NCBI RefSeq assembly: GCF_031759225.1
Contig: NZ_CP134494.1
Coordinates: 166,001-230,000, forward strand
Length of the DNA stretch: 64,000 bases
Source of the DNA: Mesobacillus jeotgali
GTDB lineage: Bacteria; Bacillota; Bacilli; Bacillales; Cytobacillaceae
Reading direction: 5' to 3'
The notes below the pieces were generated by a model. The model searched no databases and was not told where the DNA came from. It saw only the letters and a list, made by a program, of their open reading frames with translations. This document shows positions 48,569 through 57,910 of the stretch, in pieces (the stretch's first letter is position 1; every line of letters begins with the position of its first letter). A program made the position numbers and the translations under genes.

Positions 48569-48880
48569 GTTCTATAAGCCCAATAAGGGATGAGAATTGC
48601 AAAAAGGTCACATAGAAAAATTCTATAAGCCCAAAACGAGGTAGGAGTCCTCAAAAGGTCACATAGAAAAATTCTATAAGCCCAAAACGAGTTGAGAGTC
48701 TCCAAAAGGTCGCATAGAAAAGTTCTATAAGCCCAAAACGAGGTAGGAGTCCTCAAAAGGTCATATAGAAAAGTTCTATAAGCCCAAAACGAGGTAGGAG
48801 TTCTCAAAAGGTCACATAGAAAAATTTTATAAGCCCAAAACGAGGCAGGAGTCCTCAAAAGGTCATATAGAAAAATTCTA
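48569..48880. repeat. Tandem array, six copies of a 51-bp unit
   Basis: Units start at 48569, 48620, 48671, 48722, 48773 and 48824. Each has TTCTATAAGCCCAAAACGAG, then GTCCTCAAAAGG and ATAGAAAA. Since 51 is a multiple of three, the minus strand reads as an open frame of 17-residue repeats (FWAYR...), but there is no ribosome site and the first and last copies are degenerate. Confidence 0.88.
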
Positions 48881-48884
48881 AAAA

Positions 48885-49805
48885 TTACTTATTACTATAA
48901 TCGAAATACTGATGTCTTTTTGTACCGATTACTTTTAAATTATCAGTCAAAATATGCCTTATAACCTTTCTGGATAATGTACCATTGCTCCATTCATAAA
49001 TCAAAGTTGTGGTGATCTTCTTATCAGGAAATAGTAAATTAATTTCTTCAATATTCCGCAGTACATTTGTCTCGATCTTTTCTCGTGTGCCACAATAGCT
49101 GCACACAAATTCCCTTTTCACAATCCGATCCACAAACGAATGACACTCTCCACACACAATCCCTTTCTTCAACTGTTCATACTTATACTTTGGCACTCGT
49201 TTATAGGGGTTATCCACTGTATGCAACACAAGCAGCTTGTCGGCAATCTTCTGATGGAGATTATTCAGTGTGGATTGTCTTTTATTCAATTTTTTCATAA
49301 AGCGGTTGAGTTGGCTGGGTAAGATGATAGGTGCATTCTTGGGGGCGGCCTGGTACAGGGTGAACTCGGGGTTGATGAATATGACATAGGATTCAATCTC
49401 AAGGTGAAAGCCCAGGCTGGAAAGTAGTTGGCGAAACAGAGAGGTGCTACGCTTTAGTTGGAGCAGGGGGTCTTTGATTTCTTCGCCATGGATTAATTTG
49501 AGCCGTTCGTTTTCATAGTAGTAATCACCTTCGTAATCTTTAACTTCGAATAGAAAAAGTTTATTCTGCGTAATGACACTGGAATCAATCTGAAACGTGG
49601 TGCTGCTTGACTCTAGGAGAAGGTCGTTCAACGTCAGGTTTTGGATCTCAAGGCTTTTCATCCAAATGTCGTATTGGACTTCGCCTTTGTAGCCTTTCCT
49701 CAGGCTATAGTGTCTTTGTTTTTCCTTTTCCGTAAAAATCATTCGTGGTTCCAGGAGGTTCATAATTTTTAATTCGTCTGGTTCGCTGCGTTGTTTTAGT
49801 ATCAT
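48885..49805 (-). CDS. NERD-domain protein
   Basis: 306 residues. The nuclease-related domain is in the first 160 residues: KGEVQYDIW, then IDSSVITQNKLFLFEVKDYEGD, with the Asp and ExK-type pattern. A zinc ribbon with CGECH and CSYCG follows near residues 220-240. The C-terminal end may bind nucleic acid. AAAGGA lies 9 nt before ATG 49805; the ATG at 49814 overlaps that site. The family is linked to DNA processing but is poorly known. It lies just outside the transposon. Confidence 0.8.
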   Translation of the reverse strand: MILKQRSEPDELKIMNLLEPRMIFTEKEKQRHYSLRKGYKGEVQYDIWMKSLEIQNLTLNDLLLESSSTTFQIDSSVITQNKLFLFEVKDYEGDYYYENERLKLIHGEEIKDPLLQLKRSTSLFRQLLSSLGFHLEIESYVIFINPEFTLYQAAPKNAPIILPSQLNRFMKKLNKRQSTLNNLHQKIADKLLVLHTVDNPYKRVPKYKYEQLKKGIVCGECHSFVDRIVKREFVCSYCGTREKIETNVLRNIEEINLLFPDKKITTTLIYEWSNGTLSRKVIRHILTDNLKVIGTKRHQYFDYSNK

Positions 49806-49911
49806 AGTCCACATCCTTTCAACTTATATTCTGATGATAAAAAAGCCAAATATCCAGTGAACATTTTAAGGCAAAATAGCCTGCCGACAACTCGGCAGGC
49901 TAGATTCTGTA

Positions 49912-51702
49912 CTAATTCTCCACCAACGGCAATACAATCGATGACGGGTATTTCGAATTATTTAAAATTGTAGCGATACCTCCGAGTTGGTTCAAAAGCT
50001 GTGGTGCCGGCGACATCGAATGCGGGAAGTCGCTTGGCCCGATGGCGACACGGAGTCTGTGGCCTTCTTTAATGACGAAGTTACTAGGGAAAATCTCGAC
50101 GTCGAGCTCCATGACTTCAAATGGTTTGACTTCCTGGACCGCAGCCCTTGTAAAAGGGTGCCATGGCTGGATCATCTCACCATCCAGGAAGCGGCTCTTG
50201 CTTTCGTCGACTGCCCGGTGTGAGGCGGCCAGCCAGCCTGCAGTTATTTCGCGGGAAGTTCCGTCTGGCGCGACATCCGTAACACGTACAGACAGAACCA
50301 GTTCACGAGCGGTCGTTTTAGCGAAAATTTTAGCGGCAATCGGCCCGGAAACACGCAAGTCTGAATTAACAGGTGCAGTCGTATAGGTGAGCTCACCCAG
50401 TTCAGTTAGGCGATTATCCTTCGTACATGGGAGGGCATCCGGAATTCCGGCCATCCACTGGTTCGTGCTGCCTGAACAAATGCCGTTCAGCGGCTGCTGG
50501 AGCATGGTGCGCGACGGCTCTAAAGAGGAAGGGGTCTCCTTCGTCAACTGCTTGCCGCTGCGCAGGTAAAACTTCTCGGCCTTCACATTCTTATGAGGCC
50601 AGCCTGGCTGAACCTTGAAACGGTCCTCTCCCAATACAAACTGGGTGACATCAGGAATTTTACTGATGTTCGTTTTGATTCCCATCAAATACTGGTCGAA
50701 CCATCGTAATGCAAGCTGGTCAAGGGCAGGGACATTGTCATCAGGCAGGCCGCTGCCATAATTTCCGTGCGTCCAGTTTCCCATAAGCAGCTTTGTCTGT
50801 ACGCCGTTTGCTTTTAATTTTTCATAAAGGAGCGGGGTGCCGCGCTGGAACAGGTCGTGAAGCCCGCCGGTGAAAAATGTGGGAACTTCAATCTGGTCGG
50901 CAACAGCGAGTGGGGAGCGCAGCTGTGCGGCTGGTCCATCATATGCGAAGTCGCCGCCTGTAATCGCAGAGCTCAGGGTGCTGACTGGAAAGCCGAGCAA
51001 TTGTCCTGTATGGTTTAACAAAACCGTCGTGCCCATGATGGGGTCTGAAAGTGTGTAGGAAGGCGGGAGCAATCCGCTGCCAGTCACAAGGCCAAGCCAG
51101 AGCGGAATGAATCCTGTGTTCACCATTCCGCCGGACATAAGAATGTCGCGGTACATGTCACCCATTGGGACGATCGGAAAAATCGCTTCCAGTCCTTCAG
51201 GCTGCTGGGCTGCGGTCAATAGCTGATTGATGGCACGGTAGGAGGAGCCATACAAACCAACCTTTCCATTGCTCCACGGCTGACTTGCAGCCCATTCTAC
51301 AAGTTCCTTGCCATCGTGCTGTTCTGCTTCGCCGAATGAATCCCAAGCTCCCTGTGATGCACCGGTTCCGCGGACATCGACTGCAACATGCGCATAGCCG
51401 CGCTTAATAAAATACTCATTGAGGTTCTCTGTGCTTGGTACGTTCTTGTTATAAGGAGTTTGTGTAAGGATGACAGGGAACGGTCCCTTGCCATCAGGCA
51501 GATGCACATCGGCCGCTAAAATAACGCCATCCCTCATTGTGATGAAAACATCTTTTTTCGTAGTATAGCTTGAATGCTGTTCCGGACGATCGTATATCGT
51601 CTCTTCCCATTCGTTACTTGAGGCAGAAGCCTGGGAAGAACCAAGCCCGGGGGATAGACTGAAGATGAGGGTAAAAGTTAGTGCAAAATGGAATAATCTC
51701 AT
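49912..51702 (-). CDS. Secreted CocE/NonD family hydrolase
   Basis: 596 residues. An N-terminal signal peptide ends near ASASSN (about residue 30). The alpha/beta-hydrolase core has FITMRDGVILAADVHLP, the nucleophile elbow GLYGSSY, Asp in GGLHDLFQRG and His in NWTHGNYG. The C-terminal jelly-roll domain of X-Pro dipeptidyl-peptidase-type (S15/CocE) enzymes ends with YPSSIVLPLV. AGGAGG precedes ATG 51702, so the longer frame to 51738 is not the start. Ester or amide substrate unknown; acts outside the cell. Confidence 0.87.
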   Translation of the reverse strand: MRLFHFALTFTLIFSLSPGLGSSQASASSNEWEETIYDRPEQHSSYTTKKDVFITMRDGVILAADVHLPDGKGPFPVILTQTPYNKNVPSTENLNEYFIKRGYAHVAVDVRGTGASQGAWDSFGEAEQHDGKELVEWAASQPWSNGKVGLYGSSYRAINQLLTAAQQPEGLEAIFPIVPMGDMYRDILMSGGMVNTGFIPLWLGLVTGSGLLPPSYTLSDPIMGTTVLLNHTGQLLGFPVSTLSSAITGGDFAYDGPAAQLRSPLAVADQIEVPTFFTGGLHDLFQRGTPLLYEKLKANGVQTKLLMGNWTHGNYGSGLPDDNVPALDQLALRWFDQYLMGIKTNISKIPDVTQFVLGEDRFKVQPGWPHKNVKAEKFYLRSGKQLTKETPSSLEPSRTMLQQPLNGICSGSTNQWMAGIPDALPCTKDNRLTELGELTYTTAPVNSDLRVSGPIAAKIFAKTTARELVLSVRVTDVAPDGTSREITAGWLAASHRAVDESKSRFLDGEMIQPWHPFTRAAVQEVKPFEVMELDVEIFPSNFVIKEGHRLRVAIGPSDFPHSMSPAPQLLNQLGGIATILNNSKYPSSIVLPLVEN

Positions 51703-51840
51703 GGGCAAGCCTCCTGTAAGGGTTTTCAATTCAATCATAAGAAAAATAGATAGGAACTCATATACGATATATGTCGGGTCCTTAGAATCAGCGTAAATAA
51801 AACAGTGTGATCCACGACGGAATCACACTGCAGAAAAACC

Positions 51841-52905
51841 TTATTCGTCAGCTTCCTCGCTCTGCCTGTTTTTTTGTTCAGGCAGTGTGTCCCAGAAGCT
51901 GGTGTCCATTGTTTCGATTGAGTCATTGGCAATGGCTCTGACGGCCGCATCCAAAGTAGTAATTGTCTGCTTGATCAGGTAACCGTTGCTCTTCTGTCCG
52001 AGTGCATAAGGCTCATAATAATGATCGGACATGCCGCGCATTTCGAATAATAGCGTCGAGATGTCATAGCGGACAGCCGCTCCGTTTCGCCCAATGTTTT
52101 CGCCCGTGCCGCCGACATATTTTCCAATATGGCCCCAGCCAGTATCCTCAAGTGCATTATAAACGACTGCACCAAGCTTCTTTGAGCCCTCAAGCACCTC
52201 TGGCTTTACATTTTCATTTGTAGGGTAAAGAATCGATCCAGAAACAAGCTCGCCTTCTGTTTCACTGAGGGTGCCCTGGTGATGAAGGTCGATCATGTAA
52301 TCGATATCATATTTGGCAAAAACATTTTCATGAAGTGCTCGTGCTTCTGGCTCCATCTCGCTCGTTTTCTTAGCATGCTCACGGTTGAGGTCAACCTCGT
52401 TCGCATTGTAACGAGTCAGGTGACGGTCGCCATCAGCAAGATAGTCTTCAAGTGAGAAGTTGACATCGCCCATCGCTCCGTCAGCGTTCAGCATTGGAAT
52501 TACAAGGATGTTGACATTATCGAGAACTCCACTTGTTTTACTAGTGCCTAAGTGTTTGATGAATTCAAGTGCGCCCTCTGTTGTCAGCTGCTCGTTCCCG
52601 TGCTGCTGCGTTAAAAACAGGATGGTTGGATTATCGGGATTGGAAATATACTTAGCCATGTGAATATCACGGCCTTTGACAGTCTGGCCGATCACTTCCA
52701 GCTCCATTGCCTCCTGCTTGGCATCTTGAGTCTTAAGGTAATCTACTAAACTTTCATATGTATGCAAAATCGATGTCTGGATGGATCCATTGCCGGTACT
52801 CGGGCCATTTCCTACTGCACCTGCCGGCAAGGCTACCGCAGTCACCGCCCCAAGTGCCATCATGCTTGATAAAGAAACAGATAGAACCTTCTTTTTCAAA
52901 GTCAT
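51841..52905 (-). CDS. Secreted M14 family zinc carboxypeptidase
   Basis: 354-356 residues with a signal peptide (about 1-32, cut near ALPAGAVG). Zinc ligands are HGNE (His104, Glu107 counted from the first ATG) and His in DLHHQG near 221; the catalytic Glu is probably in LLFEMRG near 300. It removes C-terminal residues from peptides outside the cell. AGGAGG lies nearer the second ATG at 52905 than the first at 52911. It is next to the CocE-type hydrolase on the same strand, 139 bp apart; both may serve peptide feeding. Confidence 0.87.
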   Translation of the reverse strand: MTLKKKVLSVSLSSMMALGAVTAVALPAGAVGNGPSTGNGSIQTSILHTYESLVDYLKTQDAKQEAMELEVIGQTVKGRDIHMAKYISNPDNPTILFLTQQHGNEQLTTEGALEFIKHLGTSKTSGVLDNVNILVIPMLNADGAMGDVNFSLEDYLADGDRHLTRYNANEVDLNREHAKKTSEMEPEARALHENVFAKYDIDYMIDLHHQGTLSETEGELVSGSILYPTNENVKPEVLEGSKKLGAVVYNALEDTGWGHIGKYVGGTGENIGRNGAAVRYDISTLLFEMRGMSDHYYEPYALGQKSNGYLIKQTITTLDAAVRAIANDSIETMDTSFWDTLPEQKNRQSEEADE

Positions 52906-53097
52906 TGTCATTCCTCCTATTAAACTAGATTCAATTCTATTTTACGGAATATTTCAAAAACAATTAATAGAGTAAGATGCCTATTTTGCAGACAAATTTC
53001 GAGATGCTAAATAAGTAGTTTGGATAGAGTTTAATCTTCAGGAAATTGGGTTTTGTAGGAAAAAAGTAGTTAATAATCAAGAAGGGCAAATGAAAAA

Positions 53098-53118
53098 AGC
53101 GTGCTATGCGAAGCACGC
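53098..53118 (-). terminator. Hairpin with minus-strand U-run
   Basis: GCGTGCT pairs perfectly with AGCACGC across ATGCGA; AAAAAA on the plus strand gives a U-run for minus-strand transcripts. It may back up termination of the small gene at 53181. Confidence 0.6.
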
Positions 53119-53180
53119 GGTGGGATTATACAGTTTGAGGCTGGAGCGGAAAAAAATAAAAAAGCCAGGAAGCCCAGCTT

Positions 53181-53354
53181 CTAGATCTTTGTAAGTTCTT
53201 CCTCAAAATAAAAAGTACTAGGATACTCTTTTACAGTGTATGAATATCTTTTCATGTTTTTCACGTATTGGGATTTCATAATAGTCACTGTTTCACCGGT
53301 TTCCTTAATATTGACACTTTGACCTGTTTTATAAAGGTTGCTTGCGCTTTTCAA
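53181..53354 (-). CDS. Small basic protein, unknown function
   Basis: 57 residues, TTG start with AAAGGGCG upstream. The sequence (NLYKTGQSVNIKETGETV, then KRYSYTVKEYPSTFYFEEEL) is a compact beta-rich domain, like small KOW- or SH3-type barrels. Codon use is normal and its stop is followed by a GC-rich hairpin and a U-run at 53160-53180. Recognised by reading the minus strand; no named family. Confidence 0.6.
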   Translation of the reverse strand: MKSASNLYKTGQSVNIKETGETVTIMKSQYVKNMKRYSYTVKEYPSTFYFEEELTKI

Positions 53355-53625
53355 TTAGCCACGCCCTTTCATGTTCTCTTCATTATACCACGTTTCTGGC
53401 TCGCTATTGTTAAATTCCATTATGGTCTATAGAAACTTTATTTATAAAGCCTTTTTTTGGAAAATTCCTTTAAGCTTGCACTATCCTTTCAATTCTGTTA
53501 TTCTTAGGAAGAATTATTTTTGTTCGGTATGCAAGGAAAGAACATGCACTGCTTGATTCGCCTGGATATCACTGAGACAAGAATAGTAACAAATTGTGTG
53601 GATATCACACTAGGAGGCAACAAAA

Positions 53626-53826
53626 ATGGAAAACGGTAAAGTAAAATGGTTTAACGCAGAAAAAGGTTTCGGATTCATCGAGCGCGAAGGTGGAGAAGAC
53701 GTATTCGTACACTTCTCAGCTATCCAAGGCGAAGGCTTCAAGACTCTTGAAGAAGGCCAAGAAGTTTCTTTCGACGTTGAGCAAGGTGCTCGTGGACCAC
53801 AAGCAGCTAACGTTACAAAACTATAA
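53626..53826 (+). CDS. csp: Cold-shock protein (CspB/CspD type)
   Basis: 66 residues, a complete cold-shock domain: RNP-1 KGFGFIE and RNP-2 VFVHFS. It is an RNA chaperone that melts structured mRNA. AGGAGGCAAC precedes the ATG and a terminator follows. The upstream 100 bp may be the mRNA leader. Which of the Bacillus csp paralogues it matches cannot be fixed by eye. Confidence 0.95.
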   Translation: MENGKVKWFNAEKGFGFIEREGGEDVFVHFSAIQGEGFKTLEEGQEVSFDVEQGARGPQAANVTKL

Positions 53827-53847
53827 TAACGGATTAGCCCATACAAA

Positions 53848-53878
53848 CAAGCTCTGAGTGATCAGAGCTTGTTTTTTT
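53848..53878 (+). terminator. Terminator after csp
   Basis: CAAGCTCTGA pairs perfectly with TCAGAGCTTG, then seven T. Confidence 0.92.
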
Positions 53879-53901
53879 ATGCCTGAAAAATAAAAATTAA
53901 C

Positions 53902-53953
53902 ATAAAAAAACCCCGCTCATTAGAGTGGGGTTTAATGCGGTAAAGCAATGGTT
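53902..53953 (-). ncRNA. Candidate small RNA, about 50 nt
   Basis: On the minus strand an extended -10 (TATGCTATAAT, at 53960-53970) is followed after about 50 nt by hairpin AAACCCCACTC/GAGCGGGGTTT and seven T. No minus-strand gene explains this terminator. The -35 (TTTACA) is 19 bp away, which is long. Confidence 0.3.
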
Positions 53954-54206
53954 GTTTTTATTATAGCATAAGTTTTACAGCCACTGTAAAAAAGTTTTTT
54001 AAAGTTTGTTGATTGCAGGCAGACGGGTTCCCTTCATAACCTCAGTATACGGATGGCCCAGAAAATACGACATGAGTAGGGATTAATAGACAAATTCATC
54101 TAGTTTTTCTCGAAAAATCTGAATTTTCCATTGAAGAATCCATTCGAGGAGTAGATAATAACCATATAGGTATAAATTCATAAAATGGAGATTCCCGGGG
54201 GATACA

Positions 54207-55442
54207 ATGATAGAGTTTGTAAAAGATCTGATTCTGCACTTTTCAATTATATTATCACTCGGTTTCATGTATAACTTTCTATGGATGCAAAAGCGTTCGG
54301 TGTATAAAAAGCAAGTTTTTAAAATGGCGATTTTAGCCACCTTGTTGATGACCATGGCGTTGCCTGTAAGGTTTCATGGCGGCATGGAATTCGACTTGAA
54401 GCTGGTCCCTGTCTTCATTGCCTTCTTTTATTTAAGCAGGACTGACAGCTTTTTGCTTGTAGCGGTCCTTTTGTTATTGCAGGGTTTTGTTGAAATTGAC
54501 AAAATGGCCGTCACGTCCATCAATTATATCGTCATATTAATCTTGTTTTTTTCGATTGAAAAGGTATATAAGGAGACAACTGTTAACAGAAAAATTGCTC
54601 TCGGCCTTTTTGTCTATGGGCTGATTACAGTAACCCGGCTTGCGGCTATGATCAACTCCGGCGATGCGGGGGACTATCTGTACTTGCTTGTGTTTTCACT
54701 GGTCTCTTTTATTGCGCTATCGGTCACTATTTATATTATTGAAATGACTAACCTGCAATTGAAAATGATGCATGAGCTTCACAAGGCTGAGAAATTTTCA
54801 GCAATCAGCCAGCTCGCGGCATCGGTTGCCCATGAGATCCGCAACCCCATGACCACGATCAGAGGATTCATGCAAGTCCTTCAGGGAGAAAGGAATCTGA
54901 ATGACAATCAGAACCTCTTCATCTCGATTTCCCTTCAGGAACTGGATCGTACCCAAACAATCATTGACAACTTCTTATCTTTGGCAAAGCCGAATACAGG
55001 CAGCATGGCAAAAATAAATTTAAGCGAACTCTTAAAACAAACGATTGATTTCATGAGATCCTATTCGCATCTCGCCAATACAGAATTGGTGGAGGCGATT
55101 GACAAGGAACTTTGCATCAAAGGCGATGCCCATGAAATCAGGCAGGTTTTTATCAATATCCTGAAAAATGGAATTGAAGCAATGCCCACAGGCGGAAGCA
55201 TCTACATCATCGCTAAAATCGAGAGGGATCATGTAAGGATCCAGTTCCGGGATGAGGGCGTGGGTATGAATAAAGAGCAGCTCAACAGGCTCGGACATCC
55301 TTACTACTCTACAAAGGAAAAAGGCACAGGCCTTGGCATGATGATTTCCTTTGATATCGTCCAGAGGATGAGAGGAAGAATCAATGTTGAAAGCGAAGAA
55401 GGGAAAGGCACCACCTTTACCATCCTGCTGCCATGCGAGTAA
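54207..55442 (+). CDS. Membrane sensor histidine kinase (KinB-like architecture)
   Basis: 411 residues. About six membrane helices fill residues 5-185. The dimerisation/phosphoacceptor helix has VAHEIRNPMTTIRGFMQ (His209). The ATPase part has N box NILKNGIEAMP, G1 DEGVGM and G2 GTGLGM. The ASVAHEIRNPMTTIRGF block is typical of sporulation kinases (KinA-KinE). Six TM helices with no PAS domain recall KinB, whose signalling needs KbaA, also present in this window. There is no adjacent response regulator, as expected for an orphan phosphorelay kinase. A terminator follows. Confidence 0.8.
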   Translation: MIEFVKDLILHFSIILSLGFMYNFLWMQKRSVYKKQVFKMAILATLLMTMALPVRFHGGMEFDLKLVPVFIAFFYLSRTDSFLLVAVLLLLQGFVEIDKMAVTSINYIVILILFFSIEKVYKETTVNRKIALGLFVYGLITVTRLAAMINSGDAGDYLYLLVFSLVSFIALSVTIYIIEMTNLQLKMMHELHKAEKFSAISQLAASVAHEIRNPMTTIRGFMQVLQGERNLNDNQNLFISISLQELDRTQTIIDNFLSLAKPNTGSMAKINLSELLKQTIDFMRSYSHLANTELVEAIDKELCIKGDAHEIRQVFINILKNGIEAMPTGGSIYIIAKIERDHVRIQFRDEGVGMNKEQLNRLGHPYYSTKEKGTGLGMMISFDIVQRMRGRINVESEEGKGTTFTILLPCE

Positions 55443-55510
55443 CTTAGAATTTTATCAGTAAATAAGAGCTCTATCGGCCAGGGGGGGATCCAGAATACTA
55501 ATTATATTGA

Positions 55511-55537
55511 AAAGAAGGCGAGTAGCCTTTTTCCTTT
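55511..55537 (+). terminator. Terminator after the histidine kinase
   Basis: AAAAGAAGGC pairs with GCCTTTTTC around GAGTA, followed by CTTTAT. Confidence 0.65.
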
Positions 55538-55673
55538 ATATTAGGCTCTGTGAAGTGGGCAGTCGCCTCCGCTTTTCTATGTTGGAAGTTTTTTTAGTGC
55601 GTCGAAATACATTATTAAGCTATAATAATTTTTAAAAGATTTTCATAATTGTTTTACGGGAAGGGGTAGGACT

Positions 55674-56894
55674 GTGGCTGATTTTAATACTTATTTTTTG
55701 ATGAAGGCGGATGAGGTCATTTCATATGTGAAGGAAAAGACCGATTTTTTTGATAGAAATGCTGATTTGAGCTGTACGGAAATTGGGGATGGCAATTTGA
55801 ATTATGTTTTCCGGGTTATTGATGGGAAATCTGGCAAATCGCAGATTGTGAAACAGGCGGGTGATACAGCGAGGATTTCTGATGAGTTCAAGCTTTCTAC
55901 TAACCGGATCAGGATTGAGTCCAATGTGCTTAAGCTTGAGGGCGAGCTGGCACCCGGTTTGGTCCCTGATGTATACCTGTTTGATGAGGTAATGAACTGC
56001 TGTGTGATGGAGGATCTCTCAGATCATACAATTCTACGAACTGCGCTTAATGAAGGCCGGATTTTTCCAAAGCTTGCGGATGACCTGACGACTTTCATGG
56101 TCAATACGCTTTTGCTGACTTCTGATGTGGTCATGGAGCATAAAGCGAAGAAGGCTTTGGTCCAGGATTATATCAACCCTGAATTGTGTGAAATTTCCGA
56201 GGACCTTGTATACTCTGAACCTTTTACAGACCATAACAACCGGAATGATCTGTTCCCGGCCAATAAGGAATGGATAGAGGAGAATATATACGGCGATGAT
56301 AAATTGCGCTTTGAAGCTGCGAAGCTGAAATTCGCATTCATGACTAATGCCCAGGCGCTTGTCCATGGTGATTTGCATTCAGGATCTGTTTTTGTAAAAG
56401 AAGATTCTACAAAAGTAATCGACCCTGAATTCGCGTTTTACGGTCCGATGGGCTATGACGTTGGAAACGTAGTGGCAAACCTGATTTTTGCGTGGTCGAG
56501 GGCTTATGTAACAAATGCTGATGAAAAATATGTTTCCTGGCTTGAGGATACAATCAAAGATACGGTTGACCTTTTTGCGAAAAAATTCCTGGCAAGCTGG
56601 CAGGAAAATGTCACTGATATCATGGCGAAGGAGCAGGGCTTCGACCGCTGGTACCTGGATTCTGTCCTTCAGGATACAGCTTCGGTGACCGGCATGGAGA
56701 TGATCCGCCGTATTGCTGGCCTGGCGAAGGTTAAGGATATGACGACAATCGCAGATGAGGCGCAGCGCGTCGCAGCGGAAAGAATCTGCCTGTCATCAGC
56801 AAAGCAATTCATTCTGGAATCAGCCAGCTACAAAACTGGCGAACAATTTTTAACTGTAGTAAAGGATGCAGCTTCACGCCATAATATGCGATAA
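55674..56894 (+). CDS. mtnK: S-methyl-5-thioribose kinase (MtnK)
   Basis: 406 residues, the length of MtnK, starting at GTG with GGAAGGGGTAG upstream. The aminoglycoside-kinase-like fold shows [11 protein letters not shown] near residue 37, IVKQA near 60, the catalytic loop [10 protein letters not shown] near 231, and [18 protein letters not shown] near 248. It phosphorylates 5-methylthioribose (and in some organisms 5-deoxyribose). The upstream region lacks an S-box, unlike B. subtilis mtnKA. The next gene is a class II aldolase rather than the isomerase mtnA, which points to the aldolase branch of methylthioribose/5-deoxyribose salvage. Confidence 0.88.
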   Translation: MADFNTYFLMKADEVISYVKEKTDFFDRNADLSCTEIGDGNLNYVFRVIDGKSGKSQIVKQAGDTARISDEFKLSTNRIRIESNVLKLEGELAPGLVPDVYLFDEVMNCCVMEDLSDHTILRTALNEGRIFPKLADDLTTFMVNTLLLTSDVVMEHKAKKALVQDYINPELCEISEDLVYSEPFTDHNNRNDLFPANKEWIEENIYGDDKLRFEAAKLKFAFMTNAQALVHGDLHSGSVFVKEDSTKVIDPEFAFYGPMGYDVGNVVANLIFAWSRAYVTNADEKYVSWLEDTIKDTVDLFAKKFLASWQENVTDIMAKEQGFDRWYLDSVLQDTASVTGMEMIRRIAGLAKVKDMTTIADEAQRVAAERICLSSAKQFILESASYKTGEQFLTVVKDAASRHNMR

Positions 56895-56939
56895 TAGGAC
56901 GTTCCCTATCTGATTTTTAGAGAAAGAGAGGCGCATCAT

Positions 56940-57581
56940 ATGTTGCTTCTGGAAGAACGGATGAAAGTCGTAGAATACGGCAAGAAAATCATTTCAAACG
57001 GCCTGACGAAAGGGACGGGTGGAAACATCAGCATTTTCAATCGGGAAAAGAAGCTGGTTGCCATCAGTCCGAGCGGGATTGACTATTTTGAAACGAAGCC
57101 TGAAGATGTGGTGATCATAAATTTGGATGGAGAAATCGTCGATGGCAGCAAAAAGCCTTCGAGCGAGCTGGACATGCATTTGATTTTTTATCAGCGCCGG
57201 GAAGATTTGAATGCGCTTGTCCACACCCACTCGCCATATGCAAAAACGATTGCGACCCTTGGATGGGACATTCCGCCGATCACTTATTTGGTGGCGTTTG
57301 CCGGACCGAATGTAAGGTGCGCTCCATATGCAACATTTGGAACGAAGGAGCTGGCGGAAAAGGCTTTTGAAGGCATGGTGGATAGAAGAGCCGTGTTGTT
57401 GGCCAACCACGGCATGATCGCCGGCGCCCATAATATCGAAACAGCTTTTACGGTCGCTGAGGAAATCGAGTTCAGCGCCCAGGTATATTACCAGGCAAAA
57501 GCGATTGGTGAGCCTATAGAGCTTTCTGATGAAGAAATGTCCCGCCTGTCAAAGAAATTCGAGACATACGGCCAGAGATGA
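56940..57581 (+). CDS. Class II aldolase (L-fuculose-phosphate aldolase family)
   Basis: 213 residues. The class II aldolase/adducin fold has GTGGNISI near residue 26, SSELDMH near 76, zinc ligands HTHSPYA near 97, and LANHGMI near 157. Such enzymes split ketose-1-phosphates to DHAP and an aldehyde. Beside mtnK it probably cleaves methylthioribulose-1-phosphate or 5-deoxyribulose-1-phosphate (DHAP shunt; compare the DrdA-type aldolases), releasing methylthioacetaldehyde or acetaldehyde. It lies 45 bp after mtnK, followed by a terminator. Confidence 0.85.
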   Translation: MLLLEERMKVVEYGKKIISNGLTKGTGGNISIFNREKKLVAISPSGIDYFETKPEDVVIINLDGEIVDGSKKPSSELDMHLIFYQRREDLNALVHTHSPYAKTIATLGWDIPPITYLVAFAGPNVRCAPYATFGTKELAEKAFEGMVDRRAVLLANHGMIAGAHNIETAFTVAEEIEFSAQVYYQAKAIGEPIELSDEEMSRLSKKFETYGQR

Positions 57582-57604
57582 CCCTCTTTTTAGAGGGTTT
57601 TTTC
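57581..57604 (+). terminator. Terminator after the aldolase
   Basis: ACCCTC pairs with GAGGGT around a T-rich loop, followed by TTTTT. Confidence 0.8.
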
Positions 57605-57724
57605 TATGCTATCAGGCTCGGCGATGAAAATAGAGGGGCACAAAATCAATAGATTATGCTATGATAATTTAAAAGAAAAAAGTGGACTTACTGGATAGTT
57701 TTACTAGAGGGGGACAGGCTGGCT

Positions 57725-57862
57725 ATGAGAGCAAGGACTAGGAAGAGTGAACCTTTTTCATTTGACAAACTGAAGGAATTTTTCACTACTGTGCTGCTGC
57801 ATCTTAGTTTTTATGCCTTCATTGTGTTTCTCGTTATTTTTTTCATAGATAATTTCAGTTAA
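57725..57862 (+). CDS. Small single-pass membrane protein
   Basis: 45 residues, MRARTRKSEPFSFDKLKEFF then one hydrophobic helix (about 21-41). AGGGGGAC lies about 9 nt upstream of the ATG. It is basic in front and hydrophobic behind, so probably inserted with the N-terminus inside. No family is recognised. A terminator follows directly. Confidence 0.5.
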   Translation: MRARTRKSEPFSFDKLKEFFTTVLLHLSFYAFIVFLVIFFIDNFS

Positions 57863-57874
57863 GTACATAAAAAA

Positions 57875-57905
57875 CACAGCTGCCGTGATTGGCAGCTGTG
57901 TTTTG
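57875..57905. terminator. Bidirectional terminator
   Basis: ACACAGCTGCC pairs perfectly with GGCAGCTGTGT across GTGATT, with A-run before and TTTTGTT after. It serves the small gene and the convergent channel gene. Confidence 0.85.
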
Positions 57906-57910
57906 TTCTA

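Larger units (their letters stand above)
53827..54206. other. 380-bp gap: csp terminator, possible small RNA, kinase upstream region
   Basis: Holds the csp terminator (53848-53878), a second hairpin with minus-strand polarity (53908-53933), a minus-strand -10 element, and a plain A/T-rich stretch before the kinase gene. No protein-coding signal seen. Confidence 0.6.

Noticed and set aside
48538..48858. 106-residue repeat protein on the minus strand
   Set aside because: The frame is open only because the repeat length is a multiple of three; no ribosome site, and the array is like two others without frames.
55443..55673. S-box (SAM) riboswitch before mtnK
   Set aside because: The conserved CTTATC...GAG...GAGGGA core is absent.
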